From contig NZ_ALAB01000011.1 in assembly GCF_000280055.1 (NCBI RefSeq), positions 1-64,000 on the forward strand: a stretch of DNA of 64,000 nt, read 5' to 3'. Under the pieces are notes generated by a model. The model made no database searches. It was given only the letters and a program-made list of their open reading frames with translations, and was not told the DNA's origin. The position numbers and the translations under genes were made by a program. Position 1 is the first letter of the stretch. Each line of letters begins with the position of its first letter. This stretch comes from Alishewanella aestuarii B11 (GTDB lineage Bacteria > Pseudomonadota > Gammaproteobacteria > Enterobacterales > Alteromonadaceae). Of the stretch, positions 1 through 9,304 are shown piece after piece.

Positions 1-534
1 TCCCATCCGATATCCAGTACTTGCCTAAACCAAGGGCCACGAAATCCGGCGTCTGTAACGATAACCGGGCTTGCAGCTTGCCGGTAGTATTGCGTGAAGG
101 CGCCTTAGAAATTGCTGATGAGTTTGGGGTTTATCTTTAGTCGCCAGGGAATGCACTTCCTCATAAAGGGTTATCGAGCGCCCCTCACATGCCAATGCGG
201 CGCGCAGCAGGAAGAACTGCTGACCGGGCTCTAAGTCTGACCAGTCGACCAAAATCACTGGCTGTGCTTGATAACCTGCAAAATATCGGGCCAGTTGCTG
301 ATAAATGTGCGGTAACTCATAAAAAAGTTGCGTATTGGAGAGCAGGCGATCAGCACTTTTTATTCGATGCTTTTCATAGGCTTGCGTGTCAAGGTTCCGC
401 CCAAGCGAAGTGACTGTGAGTTGCTGCTGGGTCGAGGCACTTAAGACTATATTTTGTAGCGCCTTGCGCCGGGCACTATGCATAGAAGGTGTGACAGCGT
501 GAATGAAATTGGTTAGGATGTGCTGAACATTCAT
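1..534 (-). pseudogene. IS4-family transposase, frameshifted and cut by the window edge
   Basis: Starting at ATG 534 (MNVQHILTNF), the protein shows the N-terminal half of an IS4-type DDE transposase, including the segment ILVDWSDL that carries the first catalytic Asp. Reading then breaks near 67-69. In the current frame the protein ends KPGYRYRRR...stop, but deleting one G from the GGG run gives KPVIVTDAGFRGPWFRQV, the canonical block around the second catalytic Asp (VTDAGF). A single-base insertion has therefore probably inactivated the gene, unless it is a sequencing error. An upstream in-frame ATG at 585 is less likely, because family members start close to MNVQ. Confidence 0.85.
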
Positions 535-655
535 GGCGATTCCTGATTGTTTTTTTTGGCGAAAGATCTGATCATCGAGCGCCATGAATGTTCCCTTCCT
601 ATACCAATTTATTTAATCCTTTGTTTTATCATCCTATTTCGTGGGGATACCTCAG
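1..655 (-). mobile_element. IS4-family insertion sequence, partial at window edge
   Basis: The stretch is filled by an IS4-type transposase gene read on the minus strand. It ends on the right with a likely terminal inverted repeat at about 633-655 (minus-strand reading CTGAGGTATCCCCACGAAAT). The other end lies outside the window, so target duplication and full length cannot be judged. The terminus is called from its resemblance to IS4-type ends and its position about 100 bp before the transposase start; the exact boundary is inferred. Confidence 0.7.
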
Positions 656-680
656 GGTCTGAGCTCAGACCGGTACCGGA

Positions 681-1610
681 GTGCTGTGGATAAGTGTGGT
701 GGGGATGGTGTTGTTGGCCTTGTTGCCGGATTTTTTATTGCTACTGGGTGGCACGGCATTGCGTAAGGTGTTACCGCCGGCCGGCTGGCAGGCGTTGGAT
801 ACCCTGAATTTCTATTTGTTGTTTCCGGCGCTGATTTTCATCAGTGCCCTTGGTGCCCCTCCTGCTAGCCGGGATTTAATGATTCTGGCTCCCGGGATCT
901 GGGGTATTATGTTGTTTGCCTGTCTGCTCGGCTGGCTGGTGCGCGCCTGGGGGCCGGCCCGGTTCCTGGATTTTGCTGCATTGTGGCAAACCGCCTGGCG
1001 CTTTAATACGGCGCTGGCGATGGTGATGGTCCAGGCGCTGCCAGTTGAGTATCGGGCACTGATGTCGATTGCGATAGGTCTGGCAGTACCGGTTGCAAAT
1101 ATCCTGGCGGTGTCTGCGCTATCGCGCGGGCAGGGCATGGGGCTGGTAAAAACTTTGAAGCTGGTGGTCAGCAATCCTTTTTTATTGGCTAGTCTGGCCG
1201 GTTTGCTATGTTCAGTATTGGCGGTTTCCCTGCCTGAACAGCTGCTGCTGGCATTACATAAACTGGCGCAGGCCGCGCTGCCATTGGCGCTGTTGTCTAT
1301 AGGTGCCGCTATGCAATGGCAAGCATTATGGCGGCTTGACCGTTTTCAGCTGGCTTTAAATACGATTAAGCTATTGTTGATGCCGGCGCTGATGCTGCTG
1401 ATCTGTTATCTGGCAGCAGTACCAGCCGGCCCGGCACTGGTACTGGTATTATTTGCGGCCTTACCAACAGCCTCAGCGGCGCATGTGCTGGCCTCGGTGT
1501 ATGGTGCTGAGCGCCAACCGGTGGCGACCCTTATCGCCCAGTCCACTATGCTCGGCTGCATTAGTCTGCCGCTGTGGTTGTTACTGTTGTTTAAAATTTA
1601 TCCGCACTAA
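681..1610 (+). CDS. AEC family transporter (auxin efflux carrier superfamily)
   Basis: The 309-residue, highly hydrophobic protein has about ten predicted membrane helices in the two five-helix halves typical of the AEC family (PF03547). These are inner-membrane secondary transporters of small organic anions such as malate or malonate. The C-terminal half shows the family pattern of small and proline residues, for example LLSIGAAMQWQALWR and LFAALPTASAAHVLA. The substrate cannot be read from the sequence. The start is uncertain: GTG at 681 has a GGAG that overlaps it, and downstream GTG 696 or ATG 705 are possible. It stands alone beside the IS element. Confidence 0.8.
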   Translation: MLWISVVGMVLLALLPDFLLLLGGTALRKVLPPAGWQALDTLNFYLLFPALIFISALGAPPASRDLMILAPGIWGIMLFACLLGWLVRAWGPARFLDFAALWQTAWRFNTALAMVMVQALPVEYRALMSIAIGLAVPVANILAVSALSRGQGMGLVKTLKLVVSNPFLLASLAGLLCSVLAVSLPEQLLLALHKLAQAALPLALLSIGAAMQWQALWRLDRFQLALNTIKLLLMPALMLLICYLAAVPAGPALVLVLFAALPTASAAHVLASVYGAERQPVATLIAQSTMLGCISLPLWLLLLFKIYPH

Positions 1611-1671
1611 ACTGGTAATATAAAGCTCTTTACTTTAAGGTAGAAAAATAAGAATAAATAAGGAGATACGG

Positions 1672-2721
1672 ATGTCATTAGTTACCACGTTAGCGAAATT
1701 CCTTGGCAAATGTCTGGGCGGCTTGGTGGCAGTTGCTGTGACCTGCTACCTGCTGTTATTGACGGTCAACTGGCAGGATGAGGCAGCGTCAGAACGCGCG
1801 CTGGATCTGAAACGCCAGTTGACGCTAAAGCCGGTTAGCAACAATGGCTATCAGCTTTATACTACACAGCTGGCGCAGTTGGGCTCCGCCGCTATCCCCG
1901 AGTTGCAGCAATTATTTAGTGATTGCTATCAAGCCGGATGTCAGTCGCTACTTCAGGCGGAAACGGAAACGTTGCAGCAACTGTTGGCGCAACAGCAACA
2001 GCTGTTAGCGGCCTATCAACAGTGGCTTGCCACCGAGCATTGGCAGGAACCGCTGCTGGTTAGTAATGACTTACCTGCCTATCAACCGTTATTAAATGGC
2101 CAGCGGTTGCAGTTGCTACAGGCGTATCTGGCAGCACGCCAGGGGGATAGCGAGCTGGCACAGCAGTTACTTGCGGCCGATCTGCAATTCTGGCGCAAGT
2201 TGTTACCACAAAATCGTTATCTGGTATCAAAGATGATCAGCGTCGCCGCCATTGAGCAGCATTTTCTATTTGCCAGCGCGATCAACCAATCTCTGACTGA
2301 TGGCGAGCGTCCGCGACCTGCGATCTGGCAGCAACCCTTTAGTCCGGCTGAACTGAGCCTGGAGCTGGCCCTGGCCGGCGAGTGGCAGCTGTCTGAGCAG
2401 CTAATTGCAAAAGGGTTAAATGAAAGCAGCGAATTAAAGCTGTTGCAACGCTTAGGCGTAACACTACTTAAACCGCTTTATCAAGCGCAGGCCAGCAGTA
2501 ATGAGCGGGCACTGCTGCTAAGCTGTGAAGCCGGCGGGCAACAAGCTATTGCTCCTTGGTATCACTGGGCGTATAACCCGGTAGGTAAGATGTTGAACCG
2601 CGCTTCCAAGGTACCCTGTGCGCAATACCTGTCGAGACTCGAACGTCTGGAACAAAGCCGCCAGCAGTTAGTCTCGGCCGGCCAGGTGCCAGTGCCCGCT
2701 GCATCGCTCGCAGCGGACTGA
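1672..2721 (+). CDS. hypothetical single-pass membrane protein, Gln/Leu-rich
   Basis: This 349-residue protein has a good ribosome site (AAGGAG, 6 nt before ATG). One N-terminal membrane helix or uncleaved signal anchor (about residues 10-31, GGLVAVAVTCYLLLLTV) is followed by a long alpha-helical Gln/Leu-rich domain, probably periplasmic. Four cysteines at about 84, 89, 284 and 322 could form disulphides. I recognise no family. The helical, repeat-like character may reflect tetratricopeptide-like packing, but no clear TPR consensus is visible. It is followed at 100 bp by another uncharacterised membrane protein. Confidence 0.65.
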   Translation: MSLVTTLAKFLGKCLGGLVAVAVTCYLLLLTVNWQDEAASERALDLKRQLTLKPVSNNGYQLYTTQLAQLGSAAIPELQQLFSDCYQAGCQSLLQAETETLQQLLAQQQQLLAAYQQWLATEHWQEPLLVSNDLPAYQPLLNGQRLQLLQAYLAARQGDSELAQQLLAADLQFWRKLLPQNRYLVSKMISVAAIEQHFLFASAINQSLTDGERPRPAIWQQPFSPAELSLELALAGEWQLSEQLIAKGLNESSELKLLQRLGVTLLKPLYQAQASSNERALLLSCEAGGQQAIAPWYHWAYNPVGKMLNRASKVPCAQYLSRLERLEQSRQQLVSAGQVPVPAASLAAD

Positions 2722-2773
2722 TTTAACTGATACCGCAAAAAATCAGCCCTTCCTCATCCTTTGCTCATGTTTT

Positions 2774-2805
2774 TAGCGCGCCTTAGCCTGATGATAGGCG
2801 CGCTA
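2774..2805 (+). terminator. inverted repeat, possible terminator
   Basis: TAGCGCGCC and GGCGCGCTA pair perfectly across a 14-nt loop between two same-strand genes. There is no strong U-tract afterwards (ATTAATC), so termination is only possible. The hairpin sits just before the ribosome site of the next gene and could also affect its translation. Confidence 0.4.
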
Positions 2806-2824
2806 ATTAATCAAGGAGCATCTG

Positions 2825-3382
2825 ATGCAAACGTTAAAGAAACCCTCGTTATTCTGGTTTAATCCCTGGCGTCTGGCACTATGGAGTAGCGTGCTGGGAT
2901 TATTGTTACTGCCGCTGCTCGCCATGCAGTTTAGCAGCGAAGTGAACTGGACCGGCTCCGACTTCGTGGTTGCCGGCGTACTGCTTGGAGGCACCGCCTT
3001 GCTGATTGAGCTGGGCTGTCGGGTGGGCAACAATCTGGCCGGGCGTGCCGGTTGGGCTTTAGTCGTGCTCACCTCTTTACTGCTGATCTGGATTAATCTG
3101 GCTGTCGGCATTATTGGCAGTGAAGATAACCCGGCGAACTTATTGTATCTGGTGGTGTTGGCCGTGACAGCGCTGGGCGCACTGTGGGTCAGGTTTCGAG
3201 CACGGGGTATGAGCAAGGTGTTATACCTTAGTGCTGCGCTGCAGCTGGGTGTTGAGCTGGTGATTCAAGTGGCGGATTTAGGGGCGGCACCAGTGATCAA
3301 TACGGCTTTTGCTTTACTCTGGTTACTGGCGGCGGGATTACTACGAAATTCTGACCCGGAGCGGCCGGGTTCTGAGGCATAA
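2825..3382 (+). CDS. hypothetical multi-pass membrane protein
   Basis: The 185-residue protein has AAGGAG 6 nt before ATG and about six hydrophobic segments (roughly residues 14-34, 45-63, 72-95, 101-120, 130-150 and 154-171), so it is an inner-membrane protein. I do not recognise the family. The gene ends 35 bp before a winged-helix membrane regulator on the same strand, and the two may be cotranscribed. Confidence 0.6.
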   Translation: MQTLKKPSLFWFNPWRLALWSSVLGLLLLPLLAMQFSSEVNWTGSDFVVAGVLLGGTALLIELGCRVGNNLAGRAGWALVVLTSLLLIWINLAVGIIGSEDNPANLLYLVVLAVTALGALWVRFRARGMSKVLYLSAALQLGVELVIQVADLGAAPVINTAFALLWLLAAGLLRNSDPERPGSEA

Positions 3383-3417
3383 TACCCTTGGTTGAAAGTA
3401 TGGAGTGAGTCAGCCCT

Positions 3418-4515
3418 ATGGCGGCAGAGTGTTATTCTTTTGCAGGTTTTCAGCTGAACCCGGCACAGCGGCAGCTGTATTATCACGGGCAGCGACAGGA
3501 GCTAAACAGTCGCTATCTGGATGCCTTGCTGCTGTTGCTGCACCATGCCGGCGAACTGGTTAGCAAACAGCAGTTCTTCGAGCAAGTCTGGCCGGGACTG
3601 GTGGTAAGTGATGAGGCCCTGACACAGTGTATCCGGACTTTGCGCCGGGTACTGGGCGACAATGCCACTGCGCCGCGCTTTATTGAAACGGTTCCCAAAC
3701 ATGGTTACCGCTTTATTGCGGCGGTCAGCCGGGAGGATGGCAATTCGCAAGTAGGCGTTGGCGCAAGCTTAACCCCGACGGCAGGGCTGGTTGCTAACGA
3801 AACTCAGCGCGAGCGGCAGCGACAACACCTCTGGTTCAGTATCGGTTATGGCGTGGCCGGTGCAGCTGTGGCCGGCTTAACCGGTGGCATGCTGTATGGT
3901 TTGCTGGCGGCGATGCAAGCCCTGAACAGCGGCAGTCAGGCCATGTCATTTTTGCTGGTGCTGTTAAGTGTTACGACCTTGCTGGCGTTAGTGGCCGGCG
4001 CTGCGATTGCCGCCGCTATCAGCGCCGCACAGCTATGGCGGTCGCAGCAACCGCTCTGGACCCTGTTGGCCGGGGCGGTGGCAGGTTTGCTGGTTGGTGC
4101 CTTTGTCAGTGTGCTACTTAAGGATATGCTGATCCTGTTTTTTGGCCGCAGCCCGGCACAGTTGACCGGAGCTACCGAAGGTTTGCTGATTGGCCTTGCT
4201 GTGGCAACAACTGTGCTGTTGCTGCGACGGCAACCACGCTTTTACCGTTTAGGTTTTGCACTACTGCCCGGTATGCTGGCCGGACTGTTGATTAGCCTAA
4301 GCGGCGGCGTCTTACTGGCTGGCAGTCTGGCGCAACTGGCGGCGGAATTTCCTCAGGCAACGCTGGGTAAAATCTTGCTGCCAGAGGGTTTTGCCCGCAT
4401 TAGCCTTGGCAACGGCTGGCTCCATCTTAGCGCCATGCTCGAAGCCGGACTCTTTAGTGCGGGTCTGGCGCTGGGGCTGCAACGGGCGCAACAGCGCCTT
4501 TCGCCAGTTGAATAA
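3418..4515 (+). CDS. winged-helix (CadC/OmpR-type DNA-binding) regulator with multi-helix membrane domain
   Basis: Residues about 5-100 form a Trans_reg_C winged helix of the CadC/ToxR kind (LNSRYLDALLLLLHHAGELV, ...VSDEALTQCIRTLRRVLGD, ETVPKHGYRFIA). The remainder (about 135-355) contains six or seven hydrophobic helices rather than the single transmembrane segment and periplasmic sensor of CadC. Known relatives use the winged helix to bind promoters from the membrane. A bundle of helices suggests the signal is sensed within the membrane, or through the preceding membrane protein at 2825-3382; that is inference. GGAG lies 12 nt before the ATG. The 3' end overlaps the convergent metR by 62 bp. 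Confidence 0.75.
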   Translation: MAAECYSFAGFQLNPAQRQLYYHGQRQELNSRYLDALLLLLHHAGELVSKQQFFEQVWPGLVVSDEALTQCIRTLRRVLGDNATAPRFIETVPKHGYRFIAAVSREDGNSQVGVGASLTPTAGLVANETQRERQRQHLWFSIGYGVAGAAVAGLTGGMLYGLLAAMQALNSGSQAMSFLLVLLSVTTLLALVAGAAIAAAISAAQLWRSQQPLWTLLAGAVAGLLVGAFVSVLLKDMLILFFGRSPAQLTGATEGLLIGLAVATTVLLLRRQPRFYRLGFALLPGMLAGLLISLSGGVLLAGSLAQLAAEFPQATLGKILLPEGFARISLGNGWLHLSAMLEAGLFSAGLALGLQRAQQRLSPVE

Positions 4516-5371
4516 AGGTAGCAATGGGCGTGTTTTGCCGCTCTTGCTGGCGACAGCCGACATAGATATGTTTTTGGATACCGCGCTCGCCCAATCTGAG
4601 TAAACTCAGTGGCAGTTTGCTGGCGTACTGACGGGCCAGCCAGTCGGGCAGGGCGGTGACACCGCGATCGGCTGCCACCATTTGCAGAATAATATCAGTA
4701 TCTTCCAGAGTTTTATGCTGTCTGGGCAGACATTGTGCCGGCAGTAAAAACTGCTGAAAAATATCCAGCCGGCTTAGCTCTACCGGATAGGTTAACAGCC
4801 GCTCCTTGCTAAGCTGCGCTGCGCTCACCTGCTGTTGCTGGCTAAGCGGATGCTGCTTGCTGACCACCAGCACTAACTCATAAGGGAATACGGCTTCAAA
4901 CTCGATAGCCGCTTTGCGGATCGGATCCGGGGTGATCAACAGATCGATCTCCTGATTAAACAACGCCGCCATGCCGCCGAACTGAAACTGTTGCCTCACA
5001 TCGATATCCATCCCCGGCGCTGCCGCCAGAAAGGGTTTTACAACCTGCAGCAACCACTGATAGCAGGGATGGCACTCCATGCCGATATGCAGGGTACCGG
5101 CCTCATTGCTGGCAAACTGCTGCAGCTTTTGCTCCAGCCGCTCAAACTGTGGCAGTAAACGTTCGGCCTGGCTTAGCAGATGGCTGCCGGCCTGAGTCAG
5201 CCGTACCGAACGACCATCCTTATCCCACAGCGTCGTGCCCGCCTGCTGTTCCAGTTTTTTAATGCTGTGGCTCAGTGCCGATTGCGTCAGATGCAGTGCC
5301 GTGGCGGCGGCTGTCACCGAGCCCTGGCGGGCTAATTCGCGCAGAATTGCCAGATGGATCCGTTCTATCAT
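4454..5371 (-). CDS. metR: LysR-family activator of methionine biosynthesis, MetR
   Basis: The 305-residue protein begins with a LysR helix-turn-helix (residues 1-60: LRELARQGSVTAAATALHLTQSALSHSIKKLE) and continues with a periplasmic-binding-like effector domain. MetR activates metE and other met genes, with homocysteine as coregulator. Assignment rests on family resemblance and above all on divergent placement: the start at 5371 is 107 bp from the metE start. LysR-type half sites lie between the two genes. Its 3' end overlaps the convergent membrane regulator gene. Confidence 0.9.
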   Translation of the reverse strand: MIERIHLAILRELARQGSVTAAATALHLTQSALSHSIKKLEQQAGTTLWDKDGRSVRLTQAGSHLLSQAERLLPQFERLEQKLQQFASNEAGTLHIGMECHPCYQWLLQVVKPFLAAAPGMDIDVRQQFQFGGMAALFNQEIDLLITPDPIRKAAIEFEAVFPYELVLVVSKQHPLSQQQQVSAAQLSKERLLTYPVELSRLDIFQQFLLPAQCLPRQHKTLEDTDIILQMVAADRGVTALPDWLARQYASKLPLSLLRLGERGIQKHIYVGCRQQERQNTPIATFIQLAKGAVAPVAAPAPDPH

Positions 5372-5379
5372 GATATTTA

Positions 5380-5404
5380 TGATCTAATTTCATTGGTTGA
5401 TGAA
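5380..5404. promoter_or_regulatory. candidate MetR operator between metR and metE
   Basis: TGATCTAATTTCA (5380-5392) matches the MetR pattern TGAANNTNNTTCA at all but two defined positions. Overlapping it, TTCAT (5389-5393) and ATGAA (5400-5404) form an inverted repeat with a 6-nt spacer. Divergent LysR-regulated pairs normally share such a site. Confidence 0.5.
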
Positions 5405-5478
5405 AATATACCATTTTTGTTCATTAAATAAAGTTGTTAATGTTTAGCCATCCAGATGGATATAAAAGGAAGGGCACA

Positions 5479-7752
5479 ATGGCAATATTACACAACCTGG
5501 GTTTTCCGCGGATTGGCCGCAAACGGGAATTAAAAAAGGCGCTGGAAGCTTACTGGCAGGGCCAGAGCAGCGAGAGTGAACTGGAGCAGACCGCAGCACA
5601 GCTAAGAGCGCAAAACTGGCAACTGCAACAAGGGCTGGACTGGCTGCCGGTTGGCGATTTTTCGCTGTATGATCAGGTGCTGGATTTAAGTTTTACGCTT
5701 GGTAATATCCCGGCCCGGCTGCAGCACTTAGCCGGCAGTGAGCTGGACAATTATTTCCGGCTGGCGCGCGGGCGCTCGGCACAGGACAGTGCGTGCAGCT
5801 GTATTCATGCCGGCGAAATGACCAAGTGGTTTGATACCAACTATCACTATATCGTGCCGGAAGTGACCGCCCAGACCGAGTTTTCGTTACAAAGCAGCCG
5901 GCTGTTACAGCAATTTCGCGAAGCGAAGGCTCAGGGCGTTCAGGCCAAACCGGTGTTGATTGGCCCCTTAACCTATCTGTGGCTATGTAAGGCCAAAGAT
6001 CAGTCTGAGCCCCTGGCGCTGCTGCCACGGCTACTGCCGGTATATCAGCAGTTATTGCAGACACTGCAGCAAGCCGGGGCCGAATGGATCCAGCTGGATG
6101 AGCCGATACTGGCAACAGAGCTGAGCGAGCCGTGGCAACTGGCTTTTGTTGGCGCCTATAGTCTGCTGGCAGAGGTGCCGGTTAAGCTGCTACTGGCCAG
6201 TTATTTTGGCCGGCTGGGAGCCAATTTACCTTTATTACAGGCGTTACCTGTTGCCGGCATCCATCTGGATGCGGTGCGGGGCCGCGCTGAGGTGCAGCAG
6301 GTGTTACAGGGTTTGGCGCCGCAACAGGTGCTATCACTGGGCGTGATCGATGGCCGTAATATCTGGAAAACCGATCTGACAGCAGTACTCGACTGGCTGG
6401 AGCCGATTGCGGCTTTGCTGGGTGATCGGCTATGGCTGGCGCCTTCCTGTTCCTTGTTGCATGTCCCGGTTGATCTGGACAGCGAGCAGAAACTGCTGCC
6501 AGAGCTGAAAAACTGGTTAGCCTTTGCCAAGCAGAAGTTGCAGGAGTTGCAGATCCTGGGCTTGGCACTTAACCGCGGACGGTTGCTGGTGGCAGAAGCG
6601 TTAATCGACAATGCGGCGGCGATCGCCAGTCGCCGTCAGTCTGCGCTGGTGCATAATCCGGCAGTGCAGCAGGCGCTACAGCAGATCCGGCCAGAGCAGG
6701 CACAGCGGCAAAGTCCTTATCCGGTAAGGGCGCAACAGCAAGCAGCACGTTTTGCTCTGCCGCTATACCCTACGACGACTATTGGTTCTTTCCCGCAAAC
6801 GACGGCCATTCGTCAGGCGCGGCTGGCGCTGAAAAAAGGCACTATCTCGGCGGCGCAATATCGGGATCAGATGCAAACGGAAATTGCTCATGCGGTGGCG
6901 CAGCAGGAACAACTGGGGCTGGATGTGCTGGTGCATGGCGAGGCGGAGCGCAACGACATGGTGGAGTACTTTGGTGAGCAGTTATCGGGCTTTGCCTTTA
7001 GCCAGCATGGCTGGGTGCAATCCTACGGTTCGCGTTGTGTCAAACCCCCTATTATTTATGGCGATATCAGCCGGCCCCAGCCGATGACAGTGGCCTGGAC
7101 CCAATATGCCCAGTCGCTGACCACTAAACCGATGAAAGGCATGTTAACCGGGCCTGTTACCATGTTGAACTGGTCTTTTGTGCGCGATGATCAGCCGCGG
7201 CAGCAAACCTGTCTGCAGTTGGCGCTGGCGATCCGGCAGGAAGTTCAGGATCTGGAAGCCGCCGGTGTCGGGATCATCCAGATTGATGAAGCCGCACTGC
7301 GTGAAGGTTTGCCACTACGGCAAAGCGAGTGGCAACAGTATCTGGACTGGGCGGTGTTTGCCTTTAAACTCTGTGCCAACGGTGTGGCTGACAGTACGCA
7401 AATCCATACCCATATGTGTTACTCCGAGTTTAACGACATTATCGCTGAGATCGCGGCGCTGGATGCCGATGTGATTACAATAGAAACGTCACGTTCCGAT
7501 ATGGAGTTACTGCGCGCCTTTGAGCACTTTGCCTATCCGAATCAAATCGGGCCCGGTGTTTACGATATTCACTCGCCCAATACCCCTACGACAGCGCAGA
7601 TGGTTAAGCTGATGCAAAAGGCGGCGCAGCAGATCCCGGCGCAGCGGCTGTGGGTCAATCCGGACTGTGGTTTGAAAACCCGGCAGTGGAGTGAGGTATT
7701 GCCAGCCCTGAAAAATATGGTGGCAGCCGCACAGCAGTTACGTCAGAACTAA
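5479..7752 (+). CDS. metE: cobalamin-independent methionine synthase MetE
   Basis: The 757-residue protein transfers the methyl group of 5-methyltetrahydropteroyl-triglutamate to homocysteine, the last step of methionine synthesis, in the cytoplasm. It has the two-barrel MetE architecture. The N-terminal half starts [20 protein letters not shown]. The C-terminal catalytic half includes [15 protein letters not shown] and the zinc ligands in [11 protein letters not shown] (His and Cys), ITIETSRS (Glu) and [11 protein letters not shown] (Cys). ATG 5479 is preferred to an in-frame ATG 45 bp upstream because AAGGA lies just before it and the protein then begins at the family N-terminus. A strong terminator follows. 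Confidence 0.97.
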   Translation: MAILHNLGFPRIGRKRELKKALEAYWQGQSSESELEQTAAQLRAQNWQLQQGLDWLPVGDFSLYDQVLDLSFTLGNIPARLQHLAGSELDNYFRLARGRSAQDSACSCIHAGEMTKWFDTNYHYIVPEVTAQTEFSLQSSRLLQQFREAKAQGVQAKPVLIGPLTYLWLCKAKDQSEPLALLPRLLPVYQQLLQTLQQAGAEWIQLDEPILATELSEPWQLAFVGAYSLLAEVPVKLLLASYFGRLGANLPLLQALPVAGIHLDAVRGRAEVQQVLQGLAPQQVLSLGVIDGRNIWKTDLTAVLDWLEPIAALLGDRLWLAPSCSLLHVPVDLDSEQKLLPELKNWLAFAKQKLQELQILGLALNRGRLLVAEALIDNAAAIASRRQSALVHNPAVQQALQQIRPEQAQRQSPYPVRAQQQAARFALPLYPTTTIGSFPQTTAIRQARLALKKGTISAAQYRDQMQTEIAHAVAQQEQLGLDVLVHGEAERNDMVEYFGEQLSGFAFSQHGWVQSYGSRCVKPPIIYGDISRPQPMTVAWTQYAQSLTTKPMKGMLTGPVTMLNWSFVRDDQPRQQTCLQLALAIRQEVQDLEAAGVGIIQIDEAALREGLPLRQSEWQQYLDWAVFAFKLCANGVADSTQIHTHMCYSEFNDIIAEIAALDADVITIETSRSDMELLRAFEHFAYPNQIGPGVYDIHSPNTPTTAQMVKLMQKAAQQIPAQRLWVNPDCGLKTRQWSEVLPALKNMVAAAQQLRQN

Positions 7753-7776
7753 GTTGCGGTTATCCTGAGTTACTGA

Positions 7777-7800
7777 AAAGAGGCTGTGGCCTCTTTTTTT
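7777..7800 (+). terminator. rho-independent terminator after metE
   Basis: AAAGAGGC (7777-7784), loop TGTG and GCCTCTTT (7789-7796) are followed by an uninterrupted T run. Confidence 0.9.
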
Positions 7801-7859
7801 ATGCCGGACACAAGGTTATGCTGCCGGCTGTGATCAGCTTTTAGTGTACTGAGTATGTC

Positions 7860-8318
7860 ATGATTAATATTATCCGTGATCCCCTTACCAGCCAGGCCAT
7901 TCAGGATCTGCTTAATGAGCATCTGGCTGATATGTATGCGACCTCGCCGCCGGAAAGCGTACATGCTCTGGATCTGGAACGGTTAAAAGCGCCGGATATT
8001 GTGTTCTGGAGTGCCTGGCAGGACGGGCAGTTGCTGGGGTGTATTGCACTGAAGCGCCATGCTGCCGCTATAGCAGAAATTAAGTCGATGCGTACTGCTC
8101 GTGTTGCCCGCGGTAAAGGGGTGGCGAAGGCGCTACTGGCGCACTTAGAGCAGTTCGCCAAAGCCGAAGGCGTAACTGCCTTGTATCTGGAAACCGGCGC
8201 CGAACCTTATTTTGCGCCGGCGCGGCAGCTGTATCAGCAGCATGGCTATCTGCAGTGCGGGCCCTTTGCCGATTATCAACCGGACCCGCTTAGCGTTTTT
8301 ATGCAAAAAGCCCTTTAA
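7860..8318 (+). CDS. GNAT-family N-acetyltransferase
   Basis: The 152-residue protein has the GNAT fold: a beta strand with IKSMRTARVARGKGVAKALLAHLEQFA, where RVARGKGVAKAL is the acetyl-CoA pyrophosphate-binding motif A (R/Q-x-x-G-x-G/A). It continues through ALYLETGAEPYFAPARQLYQQHGY and the C-terminal strand. It uses acetyl-CoA to acetylate an amine; the substrate is unknown. The stop overlaps that of the convergent lipoprotein gene by 4 bp. Confidence 0.85.
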   Translation: MINIIRDPLTSQAIQDLLNEHLADMYATSPPESVHALDLERLKAPDIVFWSAWQDGQLLGCIALKRHAAAIAEIKSMRTARVARGKGVAKALLAHLEQFAKAEGVTALYLETGAEPYFAPARQLYQQHGYLQCGPFADYQPDPLSVFMQKAL

Positions 8319-9199
8319 TCCTGTTTTGGTACTGGTGCTGCCAGCTTTTTCAGCTGCGGCTCGGGCTGCTCGCTTAACGGTTGCTGCTGTGCTTCGATAG
8401 CCTGCTGCAGCTGTTGCTTGGGTGCATCAATTAGCTGCTGTTTTTGCGCTTCAATGGCTTGCTCAAGTTGCTGCTTGGGCGCTTCAATTAGCTGCTGTTT
8501 TTGCGCATCAATGGCTTGCTCAAGTTGCTGCTTGGGCGCTTCAATTAATTGCTGCTTTTGCGCATCTATCGCCTGCTCAAGTTGTTGTTTGGGCGCATCA
8601 ATTAGCTGCTGTTTTTGTGCCTCAACAGCTTGCTGCAGCTGTTGTTGCGGCTGTTCAAGTAATTGTTGTTTTTGCTGTTCCAGTTGCTGTTGCAGTAACT
8701 TTTCCGGATTGCTGGCCATTTTGGCGTAATCTACCAGCTCAGCCGGCCACACTGGTAGCACGGCCTTCGCCTTTTTCTCTACCGCTTCGGCGAAAATCTC
8801 TGTAACACCGCCTTTACTGATTAATACCGCCATCTGGTTGGTTTCGGCATTCCAGACAAAGCCCGCTTTTTCAGCAAGCTGCGGTAGCGGCGTATAGTTG
8901 GACGCAACATAAAACAGCGGCCCTTGCTGTTTGATCTCATCTGCCGTGTTCAGCAAAGATACTGCCGTTTGGTAATGCTCGCCCAGTAAGGGTTCCAGCC
9001 GCTTTTTAATCAGCGGTTGCTCAAATAAATTCACTTCCTTGGGATCGAGGCCAACCATTGGCTTCATAATGGCCCACATCAGCTGACCCTGTGGTGACAA
9101 CAACAAGGCTGGCGCGACGCAGGCGCTTAATAATAACGCCGCTAATAACAACAAGCTTAGGCGCACGGCTGCGCACTTGTTTACGACATAAGTGAACAT
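8315..9199 (-). CDS. lipoprotein with 19-residue Gln-rich tandem repeats
   Basis: From ATG 9199 the 294-residue protein begins MFTYVVNKCAAVRLSLLLLA and has a lipobox LSAC, so it is a lipidated envelope protein. A conserved-looking central region (about residues 35-175) precedes five near-identical 19-residue units of the type QAIDAQKQQLIEAPKQQLE, probably a long amphipathic coiled coil. The C-terminal tail is PEPQLKKLAAPVPKQD. An upstream GTG at 9265 would place 22 residues before the signal peptide and is rejected. The family is not recognised. A role spanning or contacting the periplasm and cell wall is only a guess from the architecture. Confidence 0.75.
   Translation of the reverse strand: MFTYVVNKCAAVRLSLLLLAALLLSACVAPALLLSPQGQLMWAIMKPMVGLDPKEVNLFEQPLIKKRLEPLLGEHYQTAVSLLNTADEIKQQGPLFYVASNYTPLPQLAEKAGFVWNAETNQMAVLISKGGVTEIFAEAVEKKAKAVLPVWPAELVDYAKMASNPEKLLQQQLEQQKQQLLEQPQQQLQQAVEAQKQQLIDAPKQQLEQAIDAQKQQLIEAPKQQLEQAIDAQKQQLIEAPKQQLEQAIEAQKQQLIDAPKQQLQQAIEAQQQPLSEQPEPQLKKLAAPVPKQD
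8388..8672 (-). repeat. 57-bp in-frame tandem repeats, about five units
   Basis: The landmark CTTGGG or its variants recurs at 8417, 8474, 8531 and 8588 with a constant 57-bp period (19 codons). The central units are almost identical at the nucleotide level, so the array may vary in copy number between strains. Confidence 0.9.
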
Positions 9200-9304
9200 A
9201 GTTTTTGGGTACCTGAATGGTGTTGGGATTGGGGTTGAATTGAGCCGGAACCGGATCGCGCGCACTCTAGCACGGCGCTGAACTTTTCGCCAGCGCTAGT
9301 ACAT

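Noticed and set aside
8388-8672. Possible CRISPR-like array
   Set aside because: Units are contiguous with no unique spacers and are in frame with a protein repeat.
8418-8805. Open frames on the plus strand encoding Cys- or Ala-rich repeated peptides
   Set aside because: They are antisense readings of the 57-bp repeats in the lipoprotein gene. The other strand has a signal peptide, a lipobox and a normal composition.
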